Positions 1-9,978 of a DNA stretch of 64,000 nucleotides are shown piece after piece (positions within the stretch are counted from its first letter, which is position 1; the number at the start of each line of letters is the position of its first letter). Below the pieces are notes generated by a model that searched no databases, was not told the DNA's origin, and worked only from the letters and a program-made list of their open reading frames with translations. Made by a program: the position numbers and the translations under genes. This DNA is from Bacteroides sp. MSB163 (GTDB lineage: Bacteria; Bacteroidota; Bacteroidia; Bacteroidales; Bacteroidaceae), in assembly GCF_036416795.1 (NCBI RefSeq), contig NZ_CP143867.1, positions 2,534,001 through 2,598,000 of the forward strand, given 5' to 3'.

Positions 1-2
1 TG

Positions 3-791
3 GAGGTTCTTCCTGTTAATGAAACGGTAGAGGAGGTTGCAGCGGCAGAAAAGTATTTTGATCGCAGTCGTTCGGCAATCTCTTTGTTGGGCACATTTAA
101 TGTTCGTGATAAAGATGGTAATGACATAACAGGAGCTTTTACACCACGGTTGAAAAGCTTGCTTATATTGCTGGTGCTTTATACAGAGAAGAACAAGCAA
201 GGTATCTTGACTAAAAAAGCTACCGATATTCTGTGGTCGGACAAAGAAGAGGAGTCTGCTCGTAATAACCGTAATGTGACTTTGCGTAAGTTGCGTGTAT
301 TGTTAGAAAAAGTAGGTGATGTGGAAGTTGTCAGTGATGCGGGATTTCTGTGTATCAGATGGCATGAGGGAGTATTTTGTGATTATCGGATGGCGCTGGA
401 TTGTATTCGTCAATTTAAGGAAAATGGTGAACATGGGAATGATAAGCTTCTGAATCAGATATTGGAAATTTTATTGTATGGTCCGTTGCTGTCAAATACC
501 ATTGTTGATTGGTTGGATGAATTTAAAGATTCTTATTCCAGTCTTTCTATTGATTTGCTGAGGAATTTGTTGGATGTACAACGTAATAATTACGATACAG
601 TACTGCGTATTGCTGATATCCTATTCTTGCATGATCCTCTGAATGAAGAAGCTTTGGCTGCTAAATGCTCTATTCTTTTTATACAAGGTAAAAAGGGTAT
701 TGCAAAGAGTGTATATGACCGTTTCTGTAAGGAGTATAAAGATTCATTAGGAGAGGAATATAAGGTCCTCTTATGTAATTTATATAAATGA
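3..791 (+). CDS. C-terminal part of a winged-helix/BTAD-like transcriptional regulator (cut by the window edge)
   Basis: The reading frame is open to the left edge, so the gene starts outside the window and only its last 262 codons are seen. The visible part has a winged-helix-like stretch (LTKKATDILW, then RNVTLRKLRVLLEKV), as in OmpR/SARP-type DNA-binding domains. An all-helical region rich in Leu and Ala follows, resembling a bacterial transcriptional activation (BTAD/TPR-like) domain. Regulators of this shape in Bacteroides often have a long N-terminal sensor portion and sit beside polysaccharide utilisation genes. Its position just upstream of the SusC/SusD locus suggests it controls that locus. 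The domain reading is by eye and the PUL link is inference. A strong terminator directly follows. Confidence 0.6.
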   Translation, partial: EVLPVNETVEEVAAAEKYFDRSRSAISLLGTFNVRDKDGNDITGAFTPRLKSLLILLVLYTEKNKQGILTKKATDILWSDKEEESARNNRNVTLRKLRVLLEKVGDVEVVSDAGFLCIRWHEGVFCDYRMALDCIRQFKENGEHGNDKLLNQILEILLYGPLLSNTIVDWLDEFKDSYSSLSIDLLRNLLDVQRNNYDTVLRIADILFLHDPLNEEALAAKCSILFIQGKKGIAKSVYDRFCKEYKDSLGEEYKVLLCNLYK

Positions 792-808
792 TAATTTATA
801 AACATAAG

Positions 809-844
809 AAAAAGCGCTTAATCATAACAATTAAGCGCTTTTTT
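809..844 (+). terminator. Rho-independent terminator after the regulator
   Basis: A perfect 14-bp inverted repeat (809-822 with 830-843) with a 7-base loop ends in a run of T. It lies 18 bases after the regulator stop codon and separates it from the next unit. Confidence 0.85.
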
Positions 845-900
845 AATGTCCAATTAATAAAGGATGGCTCTGTTTTTTAAGACTAAGGCTTTTATTTTGC
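837..900 (+). promoter_or_regulatory. Candidate promoter of the broken GH gene
   Basis: The stretch at 837-858 is nearly identical to 9890-9910 upstream of the GH2 gene. It is followed 48 bases later (47 in the other copy) by a -7-like box, here TATTTTG at 893-899, one base short of TAnnTTTG. The shared sequence and spacing suggest a related promoter, but the box is imperfect and the left part overlaps the terminator T-run. Confidence 0.35.
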
Positions 901-966
901 ATTCGTGGAAGTATTCCTCTTCCATATGAGAGAAGTCAAACTGATGTCTAATTTAGTCTTTAAACT

Positions 967-2484
967 ATGAAAAAGCACTTGTTGATAGGATTGTTTTTAT
1001 TAGGTCTGTTTATCTATCCTATTAAGGCCATTTCAGGTAACACTCCTGAAGAATTATATGAGAATTTGCAAAAACGATTGGCTTCCGGTTGGAACACCTG
1101 GGATACCCGTAGTGTGCTGACTCATGTATTTCTTCCTTATGGTTTTGCTGTCGACCTGAATATGATGGATACAGATGGAAGTCGTGTAAGGAAATTCAGA
1201 ATCGGAGATAGAGTTAAAGGGGCGCCATTATTGCAGCCGGGACCTCATTCATTTGATGGAGCTTATACTCAAATGACCATAGATTGGAGAGGATATAAGT
1301 TGCAGGTAGAAAGTGCTGCTATGGGACTTAAAAACGTAATTCTAATCAGACCACTGACTGAGACGAAGAAAGGAGGACGATTGGTGGTTATTCCTGAAAG
1401 TCTTTGGAAACGGGGCAATACACTTAGCGTGGATAGTTTAGGATTTACATTGGCATCACGTGATAAAGTTGTTGAAATAAAAACTTCTATAGAAGGTAAA
1501 CTTCTGGAAAAAAAAGGAAGGGAGTTTATTCTGTCTTTAGATACTCCGGTTGCTATCTGTTGCGGAGAAAATGTGGGATTGGATGATGCAATTGCTTTTA
1601 TTAATAATCGTGCCCGGGATTTTATTAATTCTAATCAGAAACAGTTTGGTGCAAATTATGATTGCTATAATGCCATGCAAAGTGTTTTGGCTTGGGATAA
1701 TATATATGATCCTGGCATTAGAAGGGTGATTACTCCTGTAAATCGGATTTGGAGTTCCGAATGGTTTGCCAGTGAAGATTTTGGTGGTTTTACACTGTTC
1801 TGTTGGGATACTTACTTTGCATCGATGATGCTTGCTGTTGGTAATAAAGAATTGGCTTATGCAAATGCTGTAGAGATAACTAAAGCAATAACTGAACGTG
1901 GATTTGTACCCAACTGTTTTTATAGTAATAATTTTAAATCAAGAGATCGTTCTCAGCCACCTGTTGGTTCTTTGGCTGTCTGGACAATATATAAGCAATA
2001 TCAAGAAAAATGGTTCTTGGAGTTATTATATAAAGAATTACTAACTTGGAATCGCTGGTGGAGCCGGAATAGAGAGGATGGAGGGTTATTATGCTTAGGT
2101 AGTAATCCTTATGAAAAGGTTACTTATTTCAGGTCTGAGTTTGATACGGATTGTCACTATGGTGCTGTTTTGGAATCAGGATTGGATAATTCTCCAATGT
2201 ATGATGGGGTTCCTTTTAATAAGCAAAAACACTTGCTGGAACAGCATGATGTAGGTATGTCTTCTTTATACATCATGGATTGTGATTATCTGGCTTTAAT
2301 AGCGGAAGAACTTGGCTATAAAAAAGATGTAATCGAATTTAGAAAACGCGCGGAATATTATCGTAATAATTTAGCAGGGTTGTGGGATGGCAAGACTGGA
2401 TTTTACTATAATCGTTCTACCAGAGATCTGAAATTTAATTATCGCACTTCACCCACTTGCTTTTTCAAAATGCATATAATATAG
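967..2484 (+). pseudogene. GH63-like (MGH1-type) glycosidase, truncated at its C-terminus
   Basis: A secreted glycosidase of the (alpha/alpha)6-barrel type, with a signal peptide at residues 1-22. The N-terminal beta-sandwich carries the motif GWNTWDTRSVLTHV, and the barrel carries ESGLDNSPMYDG near residue 395. In the E. coli GH63 enzyme YgjK the general acid Asp lies in the equivalent DNSP segment. The protein then stops abruptly after RTSPTCFF, where family members continue for well over 100 residues containing the catalytic base. The downstream frame does not look like the missing part, so this is not a simple frameshift. It looks like the 5' part of a gene joined by deletion to the tail of another. 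It is very likely inactive. Confidence 0.65.
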
Positions 2485-3173
2485 TTACATCTGTTTTTTA
2501 TACTTTAGGAACAAACTTAACGGATCATTCTTCTCTGAATTATGAAAATAATAAATGGGGGTATAGCAGGCATGTGTCTGGAAGGTGGATTAATCCGCCT
2601 ATGGTCCATGTTGAGCATGATATAAATAAAACATTTTATTATTGGAAAGATATTATAAACCATATTGCTCCTATACACTTTAAGTCATTATCATCTCCGC
2701 TAGCTGTTGAAGTGAAGACCGTTTTTGATAATCAATGGATAGAACCTGATGAAAAAATGGATAGTGTATATTATAATTATATTCTAACGGAAAAACAGTA
2801 TGGAGTTAAACTTGCTTCCGCAGCAGTATCTGAAATAGAAAAGGTAAAGCCTTTATTAGAATCTGCGGCATATAATGATTTATACCAACTATTTTATCGT
2901 ACTTATTTGACTGCATGTTTGCATGAAGCTGTATGCACGGCATATTATGGTTCCAGAATCTATGTCAGAGCTAAGCAGTTTCATCCTAAAGGTTTGAAGG
3001 AACGTATTTTTTTATCACTAAAAAAAATAGAACAAGTTTCGGAGGATATGAATTTATTGGTGAATACATATCCTGTCGGTCAATATGACTGGTTGAATGA
3101 TGTAAAGATTGCTTTAAGATGCAGGTGTAGAGTTCTGAAGATGTTGAATTCGAAATCGCTCCAAAATGAATAA
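2463..3173 (+). pseudogene. C-terminal fragment of an unidentified large, probably secreted enzyme
   Basis: This frame is open from within the end of the GH63-like gene and has no credible start codon of its own. It encodes a mostly helical tail with motifs such as HVSGRWINPPMVHVEH, FYYWKDIINHIAP and YPVGQYDW. I do not recognise the family; its position next to glycosidases suggests the C-terminal region of a carbohydrate-active enzyme. It contains none of the conserved segments expected at the C-terminus of GH63. If one T were added to the run at 2461-2465, the two frames would be continuous (TCFFQNAYN). The locus is therefore either a deletion fusion with a one-base shift or two remnants. 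Confidence 0.5.
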
Positions 3174-3240
3174 ATTCCTCCAATGGATAAAGTTGGATCA
3201 TAAGTTTGTTCCCCAATCGTTCTATGTATTAACAAAGAAG

Positions 3241-3326
3241 CGATTAATCTTTTAATTTAATTCAAAATTAAGCACCAGATAAGCGTGATATCACTCAATT
3301 TTTAATCTTAGGCATGTAATTTTGCC
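3241..3326 (+). promoter_or_regulatory. SusC promoter with a conserved upstream element
   Basis: The -7 box TAATTTTG lies at 3317-3324 and gives a leader of about 200 nt before SusC. The 76 bases upstream, starting at CGATTAAT (3241), match 19573-19656 with identical length. By hand alignment about three quarters of positions are the same, including AAAATTAA, CAGATAAGCGT and TTAATCT. There is no TTTG at -33, which suits an activator-dependent promoter. The rest of the 353-base gap (3174-3526) holds no gene that I can see. Confidence 0.7.
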
Positions 3327-3526
3327 ATATCAAAACGATAATAATAGGTTCGATAATAAGTTCTTTTTTTAAGAATAAAATACAAGATTGTATTTAGGAT
3401 AACAATTTAAAAAAGATAAGTAAATTGAAAGAATACATAACTTTAAAAGAAATGCATATGAAAGATACAAGTTAACCAAAGACACATCCTTCCTACTTAT
3501 TTGATCTAAAGGATACGTTATTTTTT

Positions 3527-6500
3527 ATGAAAAACAATTTTAAAAGTGAGATTATGAAACACATGAAAAACAAATCTAATTTTGTGAAAGTTAGCAAATA
3601 CACTTATTGGTGTGTGCTAATGATGTTCTTGATGGTGCTTACTCCGATGCGTGCACAAACTTCCCGAAGTATATCCGGGCAGGTTGTTGACGAATTGGGT
3701 GAAGCAATTATTGGTGCTAATGTGACTGTAGTTGGAAATAAGTCATTAGGTACTATAACTGATATTGATGGAAATTTTACTCTAACGGTTCCTCAAGGAA
3801 CAACATTGGAAGTTTCTTATATTGGTTATGTGAATAAAAAAGTGGCAGTGGATAACAAAACCAGCTATAAAATTACTTTAAAGGAAGACTCTGAACAATT
3901 GGATGAAGTAGTGGTAGTAGGATATGGTACTCAGAAGAAAGTGAATTTGACGGGTGCTGTGTCTGCTATTACTAATGAAGAGTTAGTTGCTACCAAAAGT
4001 CAAAATGCTCAGAATATGTTGACTGGTAAGGTTCCTGGCGTTCGTGTAATTCAAAAAACATCTGAACCGGGTGAATTTACTAATCAGTTTGATATCCGTG
4101 GTTTTGGTTCTCCACTAATCGTAGTTGATGGTGTTCCTTGTGGCAATTTACAACGTATGGACCCGAATGAAATTGAATCAATTTCTGTTTTGAAAGATGC
4201 TTCGGCTGCTATATATGGTGTACGTGCGGCTAATGGCGTTGTCTTGATTACTACAAAGAAAGGTGAAAAGAATAAGCCAAAGATTGAATACAATATGTAT
4301 TATGGTATTCAAACTCCGGCAGAAATGTTGGAGCCTGTAGGTGCTGTAGACCGTATGAGACTATTTAATGAAAAGTCAATGCGTAATCTGACAAATCCGC
4401 AGCTTACTTATTCAGATGAGCAGATTGAAGAGTATCTGAATGGAACATTGAAATCTACTGATTGGTATGATGCGGTAATTCGTAATTCAGCTCCCCAGCA
4501 GCAACACAATGTTTCATTGAGTGGTGGAAGTGAAAAAACTGATTATTATGTAAACTTCGGTTATACAGATCAGGAAGGTTTCTTCAGGTCAAAAGCAATG
4601 GATTATAACCGTTATAATCTTCGTGCAAATTTGAATGCAGAAGTAGCTAAGAATTTAAAGGCTTCAATTAAAATAAATGGTATAATTGATAGTAAACAAC
4701 GTCAGTACTTATCAACTTGGGAGGTTTATAAAGCTTTGTGGCGTGCAAGTCCTAATGAGAAATTGTATGCCAATGATAATCCGGAATATTTCCAAAAGAT
4801 GTCATCCGACCAGTTGAATCTTCTGGCAGCAACAGATCCTGATGTTTCCGGTTATAATAAGGCAACAAATAAAATCTTCCAGTCTACGATGGAACTTGAA
4901 TATGCTGTGCCATTTGTAAAAGGTCTGAAGGTGAAAGGCATGTTCAGCTATGATACTTCTATAGCTGATAATACCATATATAAGAAAGAGTATAATGAGT
5001 ATACTTATAGTGAAGCAACTAATACATATACTGCTTATGCTATGCAGTCACCGACTAATCTGGAACGCTATTATGGCAATTCATGGACTACTTTGTGGCA
5101 AGCTTCTGTAAGCTATGAGAATACTTTTGCATCAAATCATAATGTATCTGGATTGTTGTTGTTTGAAGAAGCACACAGTGTAGGTGATAACATTCGTGCA
5201 GCTCGTGATTTCTCTATTCCTTTGCCTTATTTATTTGCAGGTAATTCAGCTAATCAAGTTGGTACAGCTAATGCCAATGGATTGACTGAAAGCGCTTCTC
5301 AGGCGTTGGTTGGTAGATTTAATTATGACTATAAAGGGCGTTATCTGTTAGAATTTGCCTTTCGTTATGACGGTTCCTCCAAATTCCCGTCACATAGCCG
5401 TTGGGGCTTTTTCCCCAGTGCTTCTGTGGGGTGGCGTATGAGTGAAGAAACTTTCATAAAAGATAAATTGCCGTTTGTTAACAACCTGAAACTTCGCGGT
5501 TCATATGGTAAGATGGGTGATGACTCTGTTGCTGATTATCAATTTATTTCCGGATATGACTATCCGAATACCAGTGGTGATAAATTTAATAAAACTCCGA
5601 AAGGATATTTTTTCAATGGTTCATTCATGAATTCATTAGGTTTCCGTGCGGTAGCCAATCCTAATATTACATGGTACACTGTTAAGACTCTGAATGTGGG
5701 TGTTGATGCTGATTTGTGGAATGGCCTATTAGGGGTTTCTTTTGATTTATTTCAGCGTGACCGTGATAACCTGATGGCTAATCGTATTGCTACTATTCCA
5801 GGAACATTCGGTGCTGCAATGCCTAAAGAGAATTTGGAGAGTGACCGTACCAAAGGTTTTGAAGTTGAACTAAGACATCGCAATCGTGTGGGGCAGGTTA
5901 ATTATAGTGTTTCTGGAAACATTGCTATTACTCGTTCCATGTGGCGTTACAAAGAACGCACCCCATCAGGTAACTCATATGATAACTGGAGAAATAACTT
6001 AACTAACCGTTATAATGACATTTGGTTTGGTTATGGTGCAGACGGTCGTTATACCTCATGGGAACAAATAGCTAACTCTCATGTATTTGCTGGTAATGCA
6101 ACTCTTCCTGGTGATTATATTTATGAAGACTGGAATGGTGATGGTACAATTGATGATATGGATAGATATCCTATTGCTACAACTACTAATTCTACTGCAG
6201 CTAATTTCCAGGATAAGAAAAATTATCCGTTGATGAACTTTGGCTTAACTCTTTCTGCCCAATGGAAAGGTTTTGATGTTAATATGACTTTCCAAGGTGC
6301 TGCAATGTCCTATGTATCTTATGGTGAACAGTTGTCAGCCCCCTTGCAATTTAATGGTAATGCTTTGGGGATGTTCTTGGACAGATGGCGTCCAGTTGAT
6401 ACAAAGCAAGATCCCTACGATCCTTCTTGCCAATGGATTTCAGGATATTATTCATATGGTGGTACAACTCCGGATGTTAATTCTGAATTCTCTATTCAGA

Positions 6501-6724
6501 AAGGTACTTATTTGCGCCTGAAGACAGCCGAAATCGGTTACACTTTACCGAAGAATTGTTTGTCATTCATAGGTATAAAGAATTTGAGAATTTATATGAA
6601 TGGATATAATTTGTTCACTATTACAGGTGTGAAAGGTGTCGATCCGGAAAGACCGGCTGAACTCTATGGATATATGTATCCGTTGAATAGAACATATAAC
6701 TTTGGTGCAAGTGTTACATTTTAA
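3527..6724 (+). CDS. SusC-like TonB-dependent outer-membrane glycan transporter
   Basis: Imports oligosaccharides across the outer membrane with energy from TonB, working with the SusD lipoprotein encoded next. After a long signal region (about residues 20-44, ending MRAQ) comes a carboxypeptidase-regulatory-like beta domain (SGQVVDELGEAIIGANV). A TonB-box-like region and plug follow (VVVVGYGTQKKVNLTGAVSAI, DIRGFGSPLIVVDGVP), then a long beta-barrel ending in an aromatic residue (FGASVTF). The length of 1065 residues is normal for the family. Translation could also begin at the Met codon at 3554. SusD starts 18 bases later, so the two are co-transcribed. The substrate cannot be read from this protein alone. 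Confidence 0.95.
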   Translation: MKNNFKSEIMKHMKNKSNFVKVSKYTYWCVLMMFLMVLTPMRAQTSRSISGQVVDELGEAIIGANVTVVGNKSLGTITDIDGNFTLTVPQGTTLEVSYIGYVNKKVAVDNKTSYKITLKEDSEQLDEVVVVGYGTQKKVNLTGAVSAITNEELVATKSQNAQNMLTGKVPGVRVIQKTSEPGEFTNQFDIRGFGSPLIVVDGVPCGNLQRMDPNEIESISVLKDASAAIYGVRAANGVVLITTKKGEKNKPKIEYNMYYGIQTPAEMLEPVGAVDRMRLFNEKSMRNLTNPQLTYSDEQIEEYLNGTLKSTDWYDAVIRNSAPQQQHNVSLSGGSEKTDYYVNFGYTDQEGFFRSKAMDYNRYNLRANLNAEVAKNLKASIKINGIIDSKQRQYLSTWEVYKALWRASPNEKLYANDNPEYFQKMSSDQLNLLAATDPDVSGYNKATNKIFQSTMELEYAVPFVKGLKVKGMFSYDTSIADNTIYKKEYNEYTYSEATNTYTAYAMQSPTNLERYYGNSWTTLWQASVSYENTFASNHNVSGLLLFEEAHSVGDNIRAARDFSIPLPYLFAGNSANQVGTANANGLTESASQALVGRFNYDYKGRYLLEFAFRYDGSSKFPSHSRWGFFPSASVGWRMSEETFIKDKLPFVNNLKLRGSYGKMGDDSVADYQFISGYDYPNTSGDKFNKTPKGYFFNGSFMNSLGFRAVANPNITWYTVKTLNVGVDADLWNGLLGVSFDLFQRDRDNLMANRIATIPGTFGAAMPKENLESDRTKGFEVELRHRNRVGQVNYSVSGNIAITRSMWRYKERTPSGNSYDNWRNNLTNRYNDIWFGYGADGRYTSWEQIANSHVFAGNATLPGDYIYEDWNGDGTIDDMDRYPIATTTNSTAANFQDKKNYPLMNFGLTLSAQWKGFDVNMTFQGAAMSYVSYGEQLSAPLQFNGNALGMFLDRWRPVDTKQDPYDPSCQWISGYYSYGGTTPDVNSEFSIQKGTYLRLKTAEIGYTLPKNCLSFIGIKNLRIYMNGYNLFTITGVKGVDPERPAELYGYMYPLNRTYNFGASVTF

Positions 6725-6742
6725 GTAAAAGGAGATTATCGT

Positions 6743-8788
6743 ATGAAAAAGCTAAGAAATATATTGATGTGTGTTGCTATAGGAGGTATGTTTGTAGGAT
6801 GCCAGGATTTGGATATTCCTCCTAAGAATATTCTGTCGGGAGAAGATATATATAATGAAGGTGGTATTACAGCCTATATGGCAGGTTTGTATAGTCAGTT
6901 GCCGATGGAAGATTTTAATACGTCAAATGATGGTGATTACAATGGTTTTTATAACTGGAATTGCATCATTTGGGATATGCTCAGCACGGGTGAAACTGTA
7001 AATCGTAACAATACAGGTATTTATATTCCCCAAAAGGGATATTGGAGTATGGGCTACAAAACGATTCGCCAGGCTAATGATCTGATTGCTAATTTGCCTG
7101 CATATGTGGGAAAGTTGAAAGGTGCTGAATCATGGATTGCTGAAGCAAAGTTTATTCGGGCTTATGTTTATTTTGCGATGGTAAAACGCTATGGCGGTGT
7201 ACCTATTTTGGAAACACCACAGGAAATGACTGATGATGAAAAGGCATTGTGGGTAGCGCGTAGCAGTCATGAAGAGTGTATAGACTTTATTCTTTCGGAT
7301 TTAGATTATGCCATTGAGAATTTAGGTAAAACCAAAGTGGCAGGCCGTGCAAATAATACTTATGTAGCAGCAGCTTTCAAGTCGCGTGTTGCTTTGTATG
7401 CTGGCTCTGTTGCCCGTTATGGACAGGCATTTAATTATTCCGGAAGTGAAAGTGGCAAAATGCTTACTGGTATTCCTGAAGGAAGAGCAAACGATTACTT
7501 TATGCAAGCTTATAAAGCATCCAAAATTGTAGAAGAAGGTGGTTATAAGTTATATGAAGGAAACTCTGATAAAGAAGCCAACTTCCGTGAGGTATTTGCG
7601 AATGCTGATAAAAGTGATGAATCTATTCTTATCCGGCAGTATAGTAAAAATGACTTTGTTCATAGTTTTGATGCTGTATATTGTCCGCCTCGTATGACCG
7701 CAACGTATGGTGACCGTTATAATGTAACATTGGATTGGGTAGAACTGTTTGATGGTCTGCCTATTGATCCTGCAACAGGGTACTTGAAAACAACGGATGA
7801 CGATGGTAATTATATTGTTTACAATGATGTTAAAGACTTATTAGACAATGCAGAACCTCGTTTAAGAGGCTCTATCTTATTACCTGGACATACTTATAAA
7901 GGAGTTGAATTGGATATTCGTTTTGGTATAATAAAGGAGGAGATTGATCCGTCTACACCTATTGCCAAATTTATAAAGGATGATGGACAGACTACCGCCA
8001 ATTATACAAGTAATGCTTGGTTCAAGAATAACGTTTTGACAACAACCGAGAATATAAAAGAACAAAAGCCTTATGAGACTTCTACAGGTGCGAAACTTAA
8101 TAAAAGTGGAATGGATGGTCCGGCTAATGGTGGAACGAGTAATACATTGACAGGCTTTCATGGAGCTAAATGGTTGAATTTGAACTGGACTATTGCCGAA
8201 ACACAGTTGCATAGTTCCACACAATCTTGGATTGATATTCGTTATGCCGAAATATTATTGAATCGTGCCGAAGCTGCATTGGAACTTTACCAGAATGGTG
8301 TTACTAGTATTGATGAAAAAAATCTGCAACAGGATGCTTACGAATGTATCAATAAGATACGCTCAAGAGCTGGTGCTGAGTTGCTGACCAGCCCTGCAGA
8401 ATTATCCAATGTATCACGTGATGGTATTGAACGTGGACAAGGTATCCGTTCGTTTGTATTTGCTCCGAATGAAGGTATGCATATCATTCGTGTAGAACGT
8501 TATAAAGAATTGGCTTTCGAGCATAAAATTTATTGGGATCTGCGTCGTTGGTTTACTTTCGATTCACAGATTTATCAATATCGCCGCAGAATGCTGTCTC
8601 CATTCTTGTTTGCCAAAGGAGCAACAGTAAATGAAGCTGGCAATCCGGTGGGTAAGTATATTTTTGACACCCGTGTTTGTGAAAGAGCTAATAACTCATT
8701 GACATTTGCTACTAAAAATTACTATGATAAGATTCCTGATGGTGAACGTAAGGTAAATCCGTTACTTGAGCAAAATAATCAGTATTAA
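6743..8788 (+). CDS. SusD-like glycan-binding lipoprotein (RagB/SusD family)
   Basis: Surface lipoprotein that caps the SusC barrel and captures glycans. The signal peptide ends in a lipobox (FVGCQDL), with Cys20 as the lipid-attachment residue. The N-terminal SusD domain shows the TPR-like helices typical of the family (AEAKFIRAYVYFAMVKRYGGVP). The C-terminal part has the conserved RYAEILLNRAEAAL and HKIYWDLRRW segments. The length of 681 residues is on the long side but usual. It lies between SusC and the DUF3823 lipoprotein with gaps of about 19 bases, indicating one transcript. Confidence 0.95.
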   Translation: MKKLRNILMCVAIGGMFVGCQDLDIPPKNILSGEDIYNEGGITAYMAGLYSQLPMEDFNTSNDGDYNGFYNWNCIIWDMLSTGETVNRNNTGIYIPQKGYWSMGYKTIRQANDLIANLPAYVGKLKGAESWIAEAKFIRAYVYFAMVKRYGGVPILETPQEMTDDEKALWVARSSHEECIDFILSDLDYAIENLGKTKVAGRANNTYVAAAFKSRVALYAGSVARYGQAFNYSGSESGKMLTGIPEGRANDYFMQAYKASKIVEEGGYKLYEGNSDKEANFREVFANADKSDESILIRQYSKNDFVHSFDAVYCPPRMTATYGDRYNVTLDWVELFDGLPIDPATGYLKTTDDDGNYIVYNDVKDLLDNAEPRLRGSILLPGHTYKGVELDIRFGIIKEEIDPSTPIAKFIKDDGQTTANYTSNAWFKNNVLTTTENIKEQKPYETSTGAKLNKSGMDGPANGGTSNTLTGFHGAKWLNLNWTIAETQLHSSTQSWIDIRYAEILLNRAEAALELYQNGVTSIDEKNLQQDAYECINKIRSRAGAELLTSPAELSNVSRDGIERGQGIRSFVFAPNEGMHIIRVERYKELAFEHKIYWDLRRWFTFDSQIYQYRRRMLSPFLFAKGATVNEAGNPVGKYIFDTRVCERANNSLTFATKNYYDKIPDGERKVNPLLEQNNQY

Positions 8789-8807
8789 TTAGAAAAAGGA
8801 AAATAGT

Positions 8808-9545
8808 ATGAAAAAGATATTTAATTTGCTGTTAGTTACTGCATTAGTTTTAGGTTTTTCATCGTGTGAAAAGGATAATTATGATGCACCGGAAGCTGGT
8901 GTTTTCGGGCAGGTCTTAGACCATAATGGTAAACCTCTGCAAACAGCTATGGGACAGGGAAGTATGAAGATACAGATTACGGAATTGAGTTATGCGGGTG
9001 GTGATGAATCGATTGTTGTGACGAATCAGAACCTCAATATGAGGCAGGACGGTTCATATTCCAATTCTAAACTGTTTGCAGGTACCTACCGTATGATTCC
9101 GTTGGAAGGCGCATTTTATCCTTATGATGCAGAAGGAGAAACGGTGGAACTGAAGAACGGGAAAATGGCAGAACGTAACTTTACTGTTACTCCTTATCTG
9201 GAAGTAGAATGGGTTACAGAACCTTACTTGACTTCTGATAATTTTTTGAAATGTGCAGTGAAATTTAAGAGAATAGCAAAAGAAGGAATTGCTATGCCTG
9301 ATGTAAACAACATACAATTGTATATTTCGCATACGCAGTATTGTGGAACAGAATCTGACGGAAATTATACTCCCGGTTCTGTGAAAATAATTAATGATCA
9401 GGAGGGCACAACTATCGAGTTAACTTCTAAAGCTGCTATTAAATATTCCAATACCTATTGGGTAAGAGTAGGTGCGTGCTGTAACGACACTTACAAGAAG
9501 TATAACTTTACTGATATCAAGAAAATCGATCTGAAATTGAATTGA
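8808..9545 (+). CDS. DUF3823-type surface lipoprotein of the SusCD system
   Basis: Lipoprotein of 245 residues with lipobox FSSC (Cys20). The start of the mature protein (EKDNYDAPEAGVFGQV.D) is characteristic of DUF3823 proteins, which follow SusD genes in Bacteroidota and occupy the SusE/SusF position. They are thought to be accessory surface glycan-binding proteins. The rest reads as two beta-rich domains. It is the last gene of the SusCD transcript, 19 bases after SusD, and is followed by a likely terminator. Confidence 0.85.
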   Translation: MKKIFNLLLVTALVLGFSSCEKDNYDAPEAGVFGQVLDHNGKPLQTAMGQGSMKIQITELSYAGGDESIVVTNQNLNMRQDGSYSNSKLFAGTYRMIPLEGAFYPYDAEGETVELKNGKMAERNFTVTPYLEVEWVTEPYLTSDNFLKCAVKFKRIAKEGIAMPDVNNIQLYISHTQYCGTESDGNYTPGSVKIINDQEGTTIELTSKAAIKYSNTYWVRVGACCNDTYKKYNFTDIKKIDLKLN

Positions 9546-9567
9546 TTAAATAAGTAGGTAGGTAAGT

Positions 9568-9611
9568 AAGGAGGGTATTTGTTTCCGTAATAAGTGCTCT
9601 CCTTCTTTTTT
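9568..9611 (+). terminator. Probable terminator of the SusCD unit
   Basis: A short inverted repeat (AAGGAG at 9568-9573 with CTCCTT at 9599-9604) and a 25-base loop are followed by six T residues. It is weak in stem length but well placed, 23 bases after the stop codon. Confidence 0.5.
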
Positions 9612-9653
9612 GAACAAAATTTTAATACTGCTTTTGGTCAGAAGCTCTTTTGT

Positions 9654-9741
9654 GATATACCCAGTTCGTACTTTCTTCGCTTCTATACGCAACTAAAAAT
9701 AGCGAAGCAGGTACGAAGCAAGTACGAGGAGGGTATATACA
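9654..9741. repeat. Long imperfect inverted repeat in the gap before the GH2 gene
   Basis: Two arms of about 35-40 bases read outward-in as TATACCC, TCGTACTT and CTTCGC on the left, with matching complements on the right (GCGAAG, AAGTACGA, GGGTATA). The right arm contains a near-duplicated block (GTACGAAGCAAGTACGA). It would fold into a long, interrupted hairpin. No gene overlaps it. The rest of the 9546-9978 gap contains only the SusCD terminator and the GH2 promoter region. Confidence 0.5.
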
Positions 9742-9880
9742 TGATACGAAGCGGCTCATTTTGTTCTATTTGTCGGTTACAAATCTGATAAAGGGATATG
9801 CGTCTTATATCGAAGCTGATTATCATGGCAACATAACATAATTTAAAAGTTTATTGGATGGTTTGTAATGGTACCAACTA

Positions 9881-9951
9881 CGATTAATTGCTTTTTAATG
9901 TCTAATTAATTATTTATTTCACTTTCTGTTAATGAGTCGAAGCTACATTTG
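9881..9951 (+). promoter_or_regulatory. Promoter of the GH2-GH3-beta-helix unit
   Basis: An exact -7 box TACATTTG is at 9944-9951, giving a short leader of about 20 nt. Upstream, CGATTAAT (9881) and an AT-rich block (TTTTTAATGTCTAATTAAT) resemble the start of the SusC and GH99-like promoter elements and the region at 837-858. The likeness is weaker than that between the other two PUL promoters. Confidence 0.6.
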
Positions 9952-9978
9952 CAGAAAATAATACTATATTGTAATATC

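Noticed and set aside
2401..2520. Programmed frameshifting joining the GH63-like part to the next frame
   Set aside because: The T-run could slip, but the downstream protein is not the expected GH63 C-terminus, so decay or fusion is more likely than programmed recoding.
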